The notes under the pieces: model-generated | Databases searched by the model: none | Told to the model about the DNA's origin: nothing | The model's input: only the letters and a program-made list of their open reading frames with translations | Shown here: positions 16,243 through 24,816 of the stretch, piece by piece | Layout: each line of letters starts with the position of its first letter | How positions within the stretch are numbered: position 1 is the stretch's first letter | Position numbers and translations under genes: made by a program | Assembly: GCF_900095025.1 (NCBI RefSeq) | Contig: NZ_FMBK01000007.1 | Span: 1-64,000 of the forward strand | Direction: 5' to 3' | DNA: 64,000 nucleotides | DNA from: Acinetobacter albensis | GTDB lineage: Bacteria > Pseudomonadota > Gammaproteobacteria > Pseudomonadales > Moraxellaceae

Positions 16243-16294
16243 AACGTAACTAAAGTTTAATTATTAACGTAATTAAAATCAAATATTACGTAAC
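16243..16294. promoter_or_regulatory. Three ACGTAA(C/T) repeats, candidate operators of the HTH regulator
   Basis: The motif occurs at 16244-16250 (ACGTAAC), 16267-16273 (ACGTAAT) and 16288-16294 (ACGTAAC). The spacing is 23 and 21 bases, about two helical turns, so all lie on one face of the DNA. They sit between the lipoprotein and HTH genes, as expected for phage-repressor operators. Confidence 0.45.
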
Positions 16295-16322
16295 TTTTAG
16301 TTAAGCTAACTATTTTGAGGTA

Positions 16323-16724
16323 ATGAGAGATGAAAATGAAAAAAACTTATTTGCACAACGCCTAGCTTTAGCTATGAAAGCAAAAGGTTATGAAGCTAAG
16401 CCTTCAGTTTTAGAAAGAGAATTCAATTTGAATTACTCAGGCAAACCCATGACATTACATGGTGTTCGTAAATGGCTCATCGGAGAAGCAATCCCTTCTG
16501 GTGATAAACTGCTTACACTTGCAAAATGGCTAGAAATTCCACCAGAGGAATTAGCCTTCGATAAAAATATCCTAAAGGCTATTGAACAGCGTGATAGCAA
16601 ATGGAGACAAGAATTAGGCTACAAGGATAAAGAAGTCTTTGAAGCACTTATAAACCTCTCTCCATCCAATAAAAAACTGGTTCGAGAATTAATTATTGCT
16701 CTTTCAAATCAACACAAAAAATAA
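16323..16724 (+). CDS. Phage-type helix-turn-helix regulator
   Basis: A 133-residue protein. Residues about 8-75 form a lambda-repressor-like helix-turn-helix region: FAQRLALAMKAKGY, then a spacer, then MTLHGVRKWLIGEAIPSGDKLLTLAKWLEI. The C-terminal part is helical and short, with no LexA/CI peptidase, so induction would not be by RecA-driven self-cleavage. GAGG lies very close to the ATG. It is divergent from the lipoprotein gene, convergent with the integrase gene, and probably acts at the repeats at 16243-16294. It is the likely master repressor of the island. Confidence 0.75.
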   Translation: MRDENEKNLFAQRLALAMKAKGYEAKPSVLEREFNLNYSGKPMTLHGVRKWLIGEAIPSGDKLLTLAKWLEIPPEELAFDKNILKAIEQRDSKWRQELGYKDKEVFEALINLSPSNKKLVRELIIALSNQHKK

Positions 16725-16769
16725 TCATTAGTATCTAGAAAGCGTTTCCTTAAAACGTAAGTAATTTAC

Positions 16770-17978
16770 TTATGAATTACACTTTGCTATCCCATCAATA
16801 CAATCTGCCCACCATTGCATGACTATTTTTCTTTCTTCTAAATGATCACTTTTATCATAAACAGCCTTTACACCTTTTTTCTTATGGGCTAAACATACCT
16901 CTATTACTTGTTCTTTATCGCTAAATTGATTGTTAAGAGCAGTACTAGCTATATGCCTAAAGCCATGTACTGTTTGTCTGCGTGTGTAACCACATCGCTT
17001 TAATACGGTATTAAAAGTTCCATCAGATACAGGTTCTAAATAAGTTCTTCTACTAGGAAATAAAAATGGTGATTCCGTTCTATACGTCTCTAACTCTTTC
17101 AAAAGCATAATAGCTTGCTTAGATAAAGGGATTGTATGTGCTAATCGTCCTTTCATTATCTCAGCAGGTCTATTCCATAATTTTTCCTTAAAATCGAATT
17201 GTTCCCATTTAGCACAACGTAACTCACTAGGTCTTGGGAAAAATAAAATTGCTAACTCAATAGCAATCACCATTGTTCTACTAGGATAATTTCTTACTTT
17301 ATTAATAAGCTCAGGTAACTCATGCAACTTAACATGACTCATATTTCCTTGAGTATAGCTAGTTATATATTTAGAAATCCTCATTAATGGATTATCTTCA
17401 ATTAGTCCTTTCACAATTGCTAAATCATAAGCATTTGTACAGTATGAAATTAATTTATCTACTTGATTATTAATTTTATTAACTGTTCTTAGACTCTGAA
17501 AGAAGTCAAACCATTCTTTCTTTTTGATTGTTATACAATCTCTATGACCAAATTCCTTTATCACATGTCTTTGTATTGAACTTTTAGCTTTTGAAAACGT
17601 TTCTTCGCCCCAAACAGTTTTTTTGGTCTCAAGCCAATCAATAATAATTACTTCAAATGTTAGGTTTGTTTTACTATCAATATGTTTTTTATGATGCTTA
17701 CTAAATCTTACTATATCTCCATTTGCTTCTTTCAATGCCAATTCATTAGCTTTTTTTCTAGCATATTGCCCACTAACATTACGATAACTACCTAATCCCT
17801 TATATCCATCTTTACCCAGTTCGTCCTTACAGCGATATTGCCAATATTTATTTCCGTCCTTTTTCACAAAAAAATATAAATTACCACTATCCTTGATTCT
17901 GTAATCAACATTTTCAGGTTCTAAATTGGCTAAAGTTGTATCAGAGAGAGGTTTCTTTTTTATTTCACTTCTTTTCAT
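16770..17978 (-). CDS. Tyrosine integrase of the tRNA-Val island (P4 type)
   Basis: Site-specific recombinase of about 402 residues. The N-terminal DUF4102-like domain (about residues 5-80, LSDTTLANLEP ... GLGSYRNVSGQYARKKA) is typical of P4-type integrases. A core-binding domain follows, then the catalytic domain with Arg in RPSELRCAKW, HGFRHIAST (HxxR) and the tyrosine in KAVYDKSDH. I prefer the ATG at 17978, which has an A-rich, weak ribosome-binding site; the frame is open back to a TTG at 18011. It lies next to the tRNA-Val gene that it uses as attachment site, reading away from it. GTGATAC-type repeats overlap its upstream region and may also regulate it. Confidence 0.93.
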   Translation of the reverse strand: MKRSEIKKKPLSDTTLANLEPENVDYRIKDSGNLYFFVKKDGNKYWQYRCKDELGKDGYKGLGSYRNVSGQYARKKANELALKEANGDIVRFSKHHKKHIDSKTNLTFEVIIIDWLETKKTVWGEETFSKAKSSIQRHVIKEFGHRDCITIKKKEWFDFFQSLRTVNKINNQVDKLISYCTNAYDLAIVKGLIEDNPLMRISKYITSYTQGNMSHVKLHELPELINKVRNYPSRTMVIAIELAILFFPRPSELRCAKWEQFDFKEKLWNRPAEIMKGRLAHTIPLSKQAIMLLKELETYRTESPFLFPSRRTYLEPVSDGTFNTVLKRCGYTRRQTVHGFRHIASTALNNQFSDKEQVIEVCLAHKKKGVKAVYDKSDHLEERKIVMQWWADCIDGIAKCNS

Positions 17979-18010
17979 CTTTTTTTGTATCACCAGTTCG
18001 ATTTTTTTCA

Positions 18011-18030
18011 ATGATACAATTAATGATACA
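18011..18030 (+). repeat. Pair of ATGATACA repeats, candidate integrase arm sites (right)
   Basis: ATGATACA occurs at 18011-18018 and 18023-18030, 12 bases apart, just upstream of the integrase gene. It mirrors the GTGATACA pair at 8144-8163 at the other end. A further copy on the opposite strand (GTGATACA) lies at about 17987-17994. Confidence 0.5.
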
Positions 18031-18078
18031 GAAATCCCAGTAGTATATAGCGTGATATATAGTTATACAGCGCAATAA

Positions 18079-18111
18079 AAAATCCTCAAAACTTTGAATT
18101 TTGAGGATTTT
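18079..18111. terminator. Terminator at the right end of the island
   Basis: AATCCTCAAAA pairs with TTTTGAGGATT around a short loop and is flanked by A and T runs. It lies downstream of the tRNA-Val gene on the minus strand, so it can replace the displaced native terminator at 8015-8044. Confidence 0.65.
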
Positions 18112-18153
18112 ATTTAATAAGAAGTAATACGACTTTATACTAATTCATAATCT

Positions 18154-18168
18154 TGGTAGGTATAAGCA
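18154..18168. repeat. Right attachment site (attR) within the tRNA-Val 3' end
   Basis: Exact second copy of the 15-base repeat found at 8070-8084. It covers the CCA end, the discriminator base, the 3' acceptor strand and the first bases of the T arm of the tRNA gene, so integration keeps the tRNA intact. Confidence 0.85.
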
Positions 18169-18230
18169 GACTCGAACTGCTGACCTCTACGATGTCAACG
18201 TAGCGCTCTAACCAACTGAGCTATACACCT
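18154..18230 (-). tRNA. tRNA-Val (GAC)
   Basis: A 77-base cloverleaf on the minus strand. The acceptor strands AGGTGTA and TATACCT pair, with one G-T wobble. The D-arm region reads AGCTCAGTTGGTTAGAGC. The anticodon stem CTACG/CGTAG encloses the loop TTGACAT with anticodon GAC. The T arm reads GCAGTTCGAGTCTGC, and CCA is encoded. It reads valine codons GUC and GUU. It is the attachment target of the adjacent island. Confidence 0.95.
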
Positions 18231-18261
18231 AAGTGATGTGAATCATATTCATTTTTATTTT

Positions 18262-20271
18262 CTAAGACAAGTGCTTTCTGCTATTTTTCAACATGGATGC
18301 ACAAGATTTAAGCATTCTTTTAAATTGCTTTATATCTTGCTCATTTTTAACACGTGAAAATTGTTGTTGATAATATTTTGCTGTTTCAAAAAATACAGAT
18401 TGTTCAGCATCTTCAACCGAATCTGCTAAACGATACATCCAAGTATAAAAAGTTTCAGCAGTTTGCTTACGCAAATTTACGGGCTGTCGTTGAGAAAAAG
18501 ACTGAATTGCGCGCTCAAATGAGTTACCGCTTTGCCTATCGCGATAATAAATCCAAGCAAAGTAAAATAGCAACAACACAATGATGCTCGTGAATAATGC
18601 CAGAACTGCCGCATAAACTGTTTTCAAGCCTAATTTAGATAACCACGACTGCTGTTTTTCCGCATCATAACCAACGACCTTACTTTGCCATTGATAAGTC
18701 ACATAATCGCTCCAAATACGGACATCTTTTAATAATGAAAACTGACGATATTTCCAATTTTGCTTACTTCGCCCAAAAATACTTTGGTCATTTTCGAGAT
18801 AATCTTGCATACCCCCATCAATACGTTCTGGGGCAATCATCGCAGTCGGATCAATTCGCTGCCATTGACCTTTAATTTGGACTTCAGTCCATGCATGTGC
18901 ATCCAATTGCCGAACTTCCCAACTTGCACGATCTGGTGCAAGTTGCCCGCCTTGATAGCCCACCACTACACGTGCAGGAATCCCAACATACCGCATCAAT
19001 AAGGCAAAACTAGAAGCATAATGTTCACAAAAACCTTGCCGCGATTGAAATAAAAATTCATCTACACGATTTTGATTTAATAATCCTGGTGTTAATGTGT
19101 AAACAAAATTGTTTTCTCTATACCATTCTAAAATATGTTGTATATAACGCTCAGGTTGTTGTTGACTTTGTGCATACATTTTTAGCGAAAATTGACGCGA
19201 TTGTTTATCTAGTTCACTCGGAGTTTGAATATTTATTCTTTCTACTAGATTTGATGGAGTGTTGGATATCTTGGTAAGTTGCACTTCCCCCACCCACTGC
19301 AATTTAATCGGCTGATTACGCACAACTTGACGCCTCGGTGTAATGCTCCAATCTTGTTTCAGTTGAAAATTTGGTTCGATTGGAATAGATTTTTCCAATC
19401 CCATAATCCACTTTACCCGCTCATCCGCTGCCAAATATTGATACTCAAAATTCGTTTTGGATGTACCAGAAAATTCATTTTCCGAATAAGGTTGCTGATT
19501 AATGAAACTACTGGTCCATGTTTTACCATCGTATTGATCTAAAACCATGGCTCGCCAATACAATTGATCACGTGGCGGCAGTTGCTGCATATTCCCCAAG
19601 ATTCGAAAAGCCAAACTACTGGATTGTGAGAGTTCAGCAATATCACCCGGCGACATGGTATCGCTCATGCCTGTTATCCCTTTTTGCTCAGGAATTGGAA
19701 TATGCCAAAGTGGTGGTAACCGTGGGAAAAAAATAAACAGTAAAATAAAAAAAGGCAGCGCCAAAAGGAGAAATTTACCTACATATTTTGCATCCGTTTT
19801 TAATCCAATGAGTTGCTTTTTAGAGGCTAAAAATTCGCTGATTTGTAAACGATATAATCCAATGAAACAACTGAACAAACACAATAAAATGATCATTGCC
19901 ATCCAGATAGATTGGCTATGCAAAAAAGAGCTTGCACTGACAAACAGCGTAAAATTAAACAAAATAATGACATCTCGTTTAGTCTTGGTTTCCAAAGCTT
20001 TAGCAAACAAAAATGTTGCTAACACTGCAACGCCTGCTTCAACACCAATAAAACTTTGATAGCTAAAATAAATGCTGACCAAAGCTAAACTGGTAAGTAT
20101 AAATATCCATATTCTGGGAAGCGTTTTTGACTCGTGCTTTAAATTCCGAAATAAATGATAAATGCTTATAGCAAAAATTAAGCTAAGGAGTGCCGGATTA
20201 AACAGCAACTGCGCCAACAATACTAAGCTTAAGGTCATTAAAATCGAAACTTTCACAGCATAATGAATCAT
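18262..20271 (-). CDS. tgpA: TgpA-type membrane transglutaminase (DUF3488 domain)
   Basis: A 669-residue protein with five or six N-terminal membrane helices (about residues 8-190), a large periplasmic transglutaminase-like domain, one membrane helix near residues 545-570 and a cytoplasmic tail. The catalytic triad is visible: Cys415 in QGFCEHYASS, His459 in DAHAWTEV and Asp474 in RIDPTA. The Pseudomonas aeruginosa homologue TgpA is reported to be essential; its substrate is not settled. It is the last gene of a MoxR-DUF58-TgpA operon, the standard arrangement, starting 3 bases after the DUF58 gene. Its stop lies 31 bases before the tRNA-Val gene. Confidence 0.9.
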   Translation of the reverse strand: MIHYAVKVSILMTLSLVLLAQLLFNPALLSLIFAISIYHLFRNLKHESKTLPRIWIFILTSLALVSIYFSYQSFIGVEAGVAVLATFLFAKALETKTKRDVIILFNFTLFVSASSFLHSQSIWMAMIILLCLFSCFIGLYRLQISEFLASKKQLIGLKTDAKYVGKFLLLALPFFILLFIFFPRLPPLWHIPIPEQKGITGMSDTMSPGDIAELSQSSSLAFRILGNMQQLPPRDQLYWRAMVLDQYDGKTWTSSFINQQPYSENEFSGTSKTNFEYQYLAADERVKWIMGLEKSIPIEPNFQLKQDWSITPRRQVVRNQPIKLQWVGEVQLTKISNTPSNLVERINIQTPSELDKQSRQFSLKMYAQSQQQPERYIQHILEWYRENNFVYTLTPGLLNQNRVDEFLFQSRQGFCEHYASSFALLMRYVGIPARVVVGYQGGQLAPDRASWEVRQLDAHAWTEVQIKGQWQRIDPTAMIAPERIDGGMQDYLENDQSIFGRSKQNWKYRQFSLLKDVRIWSDYVTYQWQSKVVGYDAEKQQSWLSKLGLKTVYAAVLALFTSIIVLLLFYFAWIYYRDRQSGNSFERAIQSFSQRQPVNLRKQTAETFYTWMYRLADSVEDAEQSVFFETAKYYQQQFSRVKNEQDIKQFKRMLKSCASMLKNSRKHLS

Positions 20272-20274
20272 GAT

Positions 20275-21180
20275 TTAAGCCTGCGCCAAAAGTTTTTTGG
20301 CTTTTAACAATTGCTTTTCACCTTGCGCTGTCATTAATTTAGATTGAGGTAAAAATACAGCATATGCACATTGACTTTGTTCACATTGTTCAATTAAGCC
20401 CATCATTAGACTGAGTTTTTCTTCATGTTGAATACTTGGCATGTGATTATATTGAATTTCAATATTCGGCTCATCCTGATGTTGCTCAAACACTTTAATA
20501 TATAAGCCCTGTCCGCGTGCCGCTTGTTTCCATGAAACAGCGTGTACAGAATCTCCTAATTGGAAACTACGTAATTCGCGAAATTCATCTAGATCTGGCT
20601 CAAAACTGTGCTGATGCTGCTTATTTTCTAAAGGCAAAGATACTGACTGCGGCGCAATCCAAGAATATTGCTTAAAATAAAAATAACTCCACGCACGAAC
20701 TAAACCAAAAGGATATACTGAATATATTTGGATTCTAGGGTAATTAAATTTACCTCGTTGTTCAGGCAAAAAAGTCAGCGAAAAAGTTTGTTTCAAGTCC
20801 GAAATAAAAACTTTTTCCAAATGCTGATCTGTTTTAATCCATAAATAACGAGATTGTTTCTGATTTTGTTGAAAATGAAATTGTAATTCGATCGGCTTAG
20901 CGACTTGACCCACTTCAGCGACCGATACTTCCACCGTTAAACCATGCAATTGCTTAAAGGTTAAATAAAAACTAATACATAAAATAGCACTGATCAAAAA
21001 GCAAAAACCCAAAATCAAATTATTGGCATAATTTACTCCCGCAATAAAGGTAATCAGGATCAAGACTCCATATAAATATCCCTGCTGATAAATAAAAATT
21101 AGGATATCTTTTTGCGAAAGCTGTTTGGTTTTCTCAAATTGAAAACGCTTTGCTAACCATTTTTGCCAAGGCTTGCTCAA
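20275..21180 (-). CDS. DUF58 domain-containing membrane protein
   Basis: A 301-residue protein with two membrane helices near residues 33-75 and a soluble remainder. The DUF58 signature is the segment DEFRELRSFQLGDSVHAVSWKQAARG near residue 195, followed by the truncated von-Willebrand-like C-terminus. DUF58 proteins work with MoxR AAA+ ATPases, probably as substrate or adaptor proteins in complex assembly. It starts 13 bases after the moxR gene and ends 3 bases before tgpA, in one operon. The exact function is unknown for the family. Confidence 0.88.
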   Translation of the reverse strand: MSKPWQKWLAKRFQFEKTKQLSQKDILIFIYQQGYLYGVLILITFIAGVNYANNLILGFCFLISAILCISFYLTFKQLHGLTVEVSVAEVGQVAKPIELQFHFQQNQKQSRYLWIKTDQHLEKVFISDLKQTFSLTFLPEQRGKFNYPRIQIYSVYPFGLVRAWSYFYFKQYSWIAPQSVSLPLENKQHQHSFEPDLDEFRELRSFQLGDSVHAVSWKQAARGQGLYIKVFEQHQDEPNIEIQYNHMPSIQHEEKLSLMMGLIEQCEQSQCAYAVFLPQSKLMTAQGEKQLLKAKKLLAQA

Positions 21181-21193
21181 ATTGCGCCACCTC

Positions 21194-22156
21194 TTAATGA
21201 ATATTGATTTTTTGCATCAGTTGCAAAGTTTCTACTTCTCCAAGTCCAATCCGATGTGCCACTACGGCAACGAAAACCGCTTGAATATCATCAGGTGTGA
21301 CGAAGCTACGCTGTTCAATAAAAGCATGTGCTTGTGCGGATTTTTTCAATGCCAATAATCCTCGTGTAGACAAACCATGCATTCCTTTGCGAGTCTCGGC
21401 AGCCAAATCTAATAAATACTCAGAGATCGTATCTGCCAAATGAATTTGGGTGACGAGTTTTTGTATTTCCAGAATTTCATTTTCATTAAAAATATGGGCT
21501 AAAGTAGAAATTAATGCATAACGGGATTCTTGTTGTAAGAGTAGTTTTTCTGCGGAACGTGATGGATAACCTAAAGTTAATCGCATTAAAAAGCGATCAA
21601 GCTGAGACTCTGGCAAAGCATAAGTTCCACTTTGAAACAGTGGATTTTGGGTGGCAATGACCCAAAAAGGGTGTGGTAATTCATAACGAATCCCATCTAC
21701 TGTTACAAATCCTTCTTCCATCGCTTCAAGCAAAGCACTCTGTGTTTTTGGACTACAACGGTTAATCTCATCCGCCAATAAGATTTGAGTAAAAATTGGA
21801 CCTTGCTTAAACTCAAATTGATGTTCTTTCTGGTTAAACATATTGACCCCAATCACATCGCTAGCCAGCATGTCATTGGTAAACTGTATGCGCTGAAAAT
21901 GAAGCCCTGCAATGCGAGATAAAGCACTTGAAAGTGTGGTTTTACCCAATCCGGGTAAATCTTCAAATAACACATGGCCGCCTGCGAACAGACAACTTAA
22001 AGCCAGTTTAGTTTGATGTTCTTTATCTAAAATAATACTGTTGATTTGCGTTGAAAATGCTTGAATTTTTGTCGCATAAGATTCAACTTTTATATCCAAT
22101 TGTTGCTGTTCATGTGTGAGCTCTTGTTTTTGAACCTTATTCATACCCCAAATCAC
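21194..22156 (-). CDS. MoxR-family AAA+ ATPase
   Basis: A 320-residue chaperone-like AAA+ ATPase. Walker A is in EDLPGLGKTTLS, Walker B in ILLADEINRCSPKTQSALLEAMEEG, sensor 1 in WVIATQNP, and the lid domain contains GLSTRGLLALKKSAQAHA. The length is normal for MoxR proteins. The GTG at 22156 has a good GGGGG ribosome-binding site; the ATG at 22144 is the alternative. It heads the MoxR-DUF58-TgpA operon and probably remodels or activates its two neighbours. Confidence 0.92.
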   Translation of the reverse strand: MIWGMNKVQKQELTHEQQQLDIKVESYATKIQAFSTQINSIILDKEHQTKLALSCLFAGGHVLFEDLPGLGKTTLSSALSRIAGLHFQRIQFTNDMLASDVIGVNMFNQKEHQFEFKQGPIFTQILLADEINRCSPKTQSALLEAMEEGFVTVDGIRYELPHPFWVIATQNPLFQSGTYALPESQLDRFLMRLTLGYPSRSAEKLLLQQESRYALISTLAHIFNENEILEIQKLVTQIHLADTISEYLLDLAAETRKGMHGLSTRGLLALKKSAQAHAFIEQRSFVTPDDIQAVFVAVVAHRIGLGEVETLQLMQKINIH

Positions 22157-22168
22157 ATTTTATCCCCC

Positions 22169-22198
22169 AAAAAAAATGGTGCATGATTAACATACACC
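22169..22198 (-). terminator. Terminator of the cstA-ybdD operon
   Basis: On the minus strand GGTGTATG pairs with CATGCACC (one wobble) around a five-base loop and is followed by ATTTTTTTT. It lies about 55 bases beyond the ybdD stop, just upstream of moxR. Confidence 0.65.
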
Positions 22199-22252
22199 GT
22201 TTTCCTCATTTTCCAAAGAAATCAAAAGACTTCTAAAAATGAATATTTTAAT

Positions 22253-22555
22253 TTAACAAGGACATTTTTTCATTCCACCACTAGCACTTGGATAACGCGC
22301 ATCCACGCAATAACGGTAAAATGTTTTTTCATCCATTGGGGCTAAATCAGCATGATGGCGCGCCATATGTTGCAAATATGTCTGATAATCAGGTACACCG
22401 ACCATCAAGCGAAAACTTTGCTGTAAACGTTGCCAAATTAATTGAATCGTTTTTATACCATTGAGTAATAAAAACTTTTTCGGCTGCGCGAGTACAGTAA
22501 ATTTAATAATTTTACCCATAGCCAGTTTTTTGCGAATCTGTTCTTTTAGACTCAT
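22253..22555 (-). CDS. YbdD/YjiX family protein (DUF466)
   Basis: A 100-residue protein whose C-terminal two thirds match the small YbdD/YjiX family: MVGVPDYQTYLQHM, then DEKTFYRYCVDARYPSASGGMKKCPC. The ending with the CPC motif is characteristic. In enterobacteria the protein is about 65 residues, so this one has an extra N-terminal stretch of about 35 residues with basic and hydrophobic character. It overlaps the cstA stop by 4 bases (ATGA), so the two are translationally coupled. In E. coli the equivalent proteins accompany the CstA/BtsT pyruvate transporters and are needed for their function. Confidence 0.85.
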   Translation of the reverse strand: MSLKEQIRKKLAMGKIIKFTVLAQPKKFLLLNGIKTIQLIWQRLQQSFRLMVGVPDYQTYLQHMARHHADLAPMDEKTFYRYCVDARYPSASGGMKKCPC

Positions 22556-24657
22556 TTAACCTCTCCTGCGCTAGGCTCATCGGTATAAATCGCCTCAGAC
22601 TCATTCACACTAGGATTAGGATCTGCTAAAGCACGGCGAATAACACCAATGGCAGCAAATAACATCACGAATGCCACAATCATAAAGAAACCACATAACA
22701 TCGCATTAATCTGGTTAGAGAAAACAATTGTTTGCATTTCAGCAATGTCTTTGGCTGGTTTTAAAATTTCATTGCGTGCAATGGCATCCGAAAAACGGTT
22801 GGCTTGCGCCAAGAAACCAATTTTTGGGTTCTCATGGAAGATTTTTTGCCAACCTGCTGTCATTGAGGTAATAAACAAGAAAATGGTAGGTACAATCGTG
22901 ACCCAAACATATTTTTGTTTCTTCATTTTAAACAAAATCACAGTACCTAAAATCAGTGCCATCGCAGCTAAAATTTGGTTACCAATACCAAACAACGGCC
23001 ATAAACTATTAATTCCACCAAGTGGATCAATCACGCCTTGGTAAACAAAAAAGCCCCAACCGGCTACAGCGACCGCAGTACCGAGCAAATTACCAAAGAA
23101 ATTATGTGAATTTTTGATTGAAGGAATCACGATCCCTACAGTATCTTGAACCATAAAACGACATGCACGCGTACCCGCATCAACGGCAGTCAAGATAAAT
23201 AAAGCTTCGAATAGAATTGCAAAGTGATACCAAAAGGCCATCATTGAACGGTTATTAAAAATTTCCGTAATGATATGCGCCATACCAATTGCAAATGTTG
23301 GTGCTCCACCTGTACGCGATAAAATTGTACTTTCGCCCACTTCTTGAGCCAATAAGGTTAAGGCTTCTGGTGTCACCACAAAACCTAAAGTTCGTACCGC
23401 TTCTGCCGCGCTTTCAACTGTTGTACCCAATATTGCAGCAGGTGCATTAATTGCAAAATATACACCTGGCTCAAGAATCGTGGCACAAATCATTGCCATA
23501 ACTGCAACAAATGATTCCATCAACATGCCGCCATAACCGATCATACGGATATTGACTTCATTATCGACCAGTTTAGGTGTGGTTCCAGATGCCACCAATG
23601 CATGAAAACCTGAAATTGCACCGCACGCAATCGTAATAAATAAGAATGGGAACATTGAACCCGCAAAAACAGGCCCCGTACCATCAATAAAATGTGTTAC
23701 CGCAGGCATTTTCAGTTCAGGTAATACCACCATAATACCAATCGCTAAACCTGCAATCACACCTATTTTCAAGAAAGTTGAAAGGTAATCTCGTGGTGCA
23801 AGCAACAACCAAACAGGCAGTACAGAGGCAACAAAACCATAAACAATTAAACACCACGTCAATTGCGTACCTGAAAGGGTAAATAATGGTCCCCAATAAG
23901 GATCAGCTGCGACATTTCCACCATAGATAATGCCTGCCATCATCAGCACAAAACCAATGATTGAAACTTCTGCAATTTTACCTGGACGGATATAACGCAT
24001 ATATACACCCATAAAGAGTGCAATCGGAATGGTGGCTGCAATACTAAACACACCCCATGGACTATTGGTTAATGCTTTTACCACCACCAAGGCAAGTACA
24101 GCAAGGATGATAATCATCACCCCTAACGCACCCAACATCACAATGATTCCGGCAAAAGAACCCAATTCTTGCTTTGCCATTTCACCCAATGAACGACCAT
24201 CACGACGCGTTGAAATAAATAGAACGAGAAAGTCTTGTACAGCACCCGCAAGCACAACCCCAACCAACAACCAAATAGTCCCTGGTAAATATCCCATCTG
24301 GGCAGCCAGAATAGGTCCAACTAAAGGACCCGCCCCCGCAATTGCCGCAAAGTGATGTCCGAATAAGACATATTTGTTGGTCGGTACATAATCTAAACCA
24401 TCAGCTAAACGATGCGCTGGCGTTAAACGTCGGGCATTGAGTTCAAAAACTTTATTGGCAATAAATAAACTATAAAAGCGATAAGCAATGCTGTAGACAC
24501 AGATGGCGGCTAATACTAACCAAACTGCATTTACATGCTCTCCTCGACTCAGTGCAAGTGTACCAAAAGACACAGCACCTAAAATTGCGACCAAAAGCCA
24601 CACTATTTTTGAAGTTATGGATAACTTCGGTTGAATCGTTTCCATATCAATCCTCAT
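22552..24657 (-). CDS. cstA: CstA-family pyruvate/peptide transporter
   Basis: A 701-residue integral membrane protein with about 16-18 hydrophobic segments. CstA-family stretches are clear: YKFY-like start of the first domain, LFGHHFAAIAGAGPLVGPILAAQMGY near residue 98, QDFLVLFISTRRDGRSLGEMA, and GAISGFHALVASGTTPK in the middle. Family members in E. coli (CstA, BtsT) import pyruvate, and CstA was first described as a carbon-starvation peptide-transport gene. The length is normal. It is followed by ybdD with a 4-base overlap. Regulation is not evident from the upstream sequence. Confidence 0.93.
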   Translation of the reverse strand: MRIDMETIQPKLSITSKIVWLLVAILGAVSFGTLALSRGEHVNAVWLVLAAICVYSIAYRFYSLFIANKVFELNARRLTPAHRLADGLDYVPTNKYVLFGHHFAAIAGAGPLVGPILAAQMGYLPGTIWLLVGVVLAGAVQDFLVLFISTRRDGRSLGEMAKQELGSFAGIIVMLGALGVMIIILAVLALVVVKALTNSPWGVFSIAATIPIALFMGVYMRYIRPGKIAEVSIIGFVLMMAGIIYGGNVAADPYWGPLFTLSGTQLTWCLIVYGFVASVLPVWLLLAPRDYLSTFLKIGVIAGLAIGIMVVLPELKMPAVTHFIDGTGPVFAGSMFPFLFITIACGAISGFHALVASGTTPKLVDNEVNIRMIGYGGMLMESFVAVMAMICATILEPGVYFAINAPAAILGTTVESAAEAVRTLGFVVTPEALTLLAQEVGESTILSRTGGAPTFAIGMAHIITEIFNNRSMMAFWYHFAILFEALFILTAVDAGTRACRFMVQDTVGIVIPSIKNSHNFFGNLLGTAVAVAGWGFFVYQGVIDPLGGINSLWPLFGIGNQILAAMALILGTVILFKMKKQKYVWVTIVPTIFLFITSMTAGWQKIFHENPKIGFLAQANRFSDAIARNEILKPAKDIAEMQTIVFSNQINAMLCGFFMIVAFVMLFAAIGVIRRALADPNPSVNESEAIYTDEPSAGEVK

Positions 24658-24761
24658 CTATTTTGCATAAATCAGCGGTCATTTTTATTGTTCGACGTAT
24701 TGCTGTTTGTTCCTTTGCAACTGTACTCCTCATCTTTTATTTTTCATCTAAGACTTTGGCA

Positions 24762-24792
24762 TAAAAAAAGGGATGATTTAAATCATCCCTTT
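24762..24792 (-). terminator. Terminator of efp
   Basis: AAAGGGATGATTT pairs with AAATCATCCCTTT as a perfect palindrome at 24767-24792 and is followed by a T run on the minus strand. It lies about 25 bases past the efp stop codon. Confidence 0.9.
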
Positions 24793-24816
24793 CGATAATA
24801 GTCTATTTTTAAACTA

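Larger units (their letters stand above)
8070..18168. mobile_element. Genomic island integrated in tRNA-Val (about 10.1 kb)
   Basis: The island lies between two exact 15-base direct repeats (TGGTAGGTATAAGCA). The right copy is the 3' end, including CCA, of tRNA-Val(GAC). A P4-type tyrosine integrase gene lies next to the tRNA. The DNA inside looks more AT-rich than the flanks. Core genes: integrase, HTH regulator, AlpA-type regulator and gene II/X-type replication protein. Cargo: radical SAM protein and SDR, SIR2 protein, serine recombinase with a membrane protein, and a lipoprotein. There are no structural phage genes, terminase, relaxase or type IV secretion genes, so mobility would need replication after excision and a helper. 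It resembles satellite-like elements; that class assignment is an inference. Confidence 0.85.

Noticed and set aside
8070..18168. The island as a complete prophage or an ICE
   Set aside because: No capsid, tail, terminase, lysis, relaxase, coupling-protein or type IV secretion gene is present.
18154..18230. tRNA gene broken by island insertion
   Set aside because: The cloverleaf is complete, including encoded CCA; the island rebuilt the 3' end.
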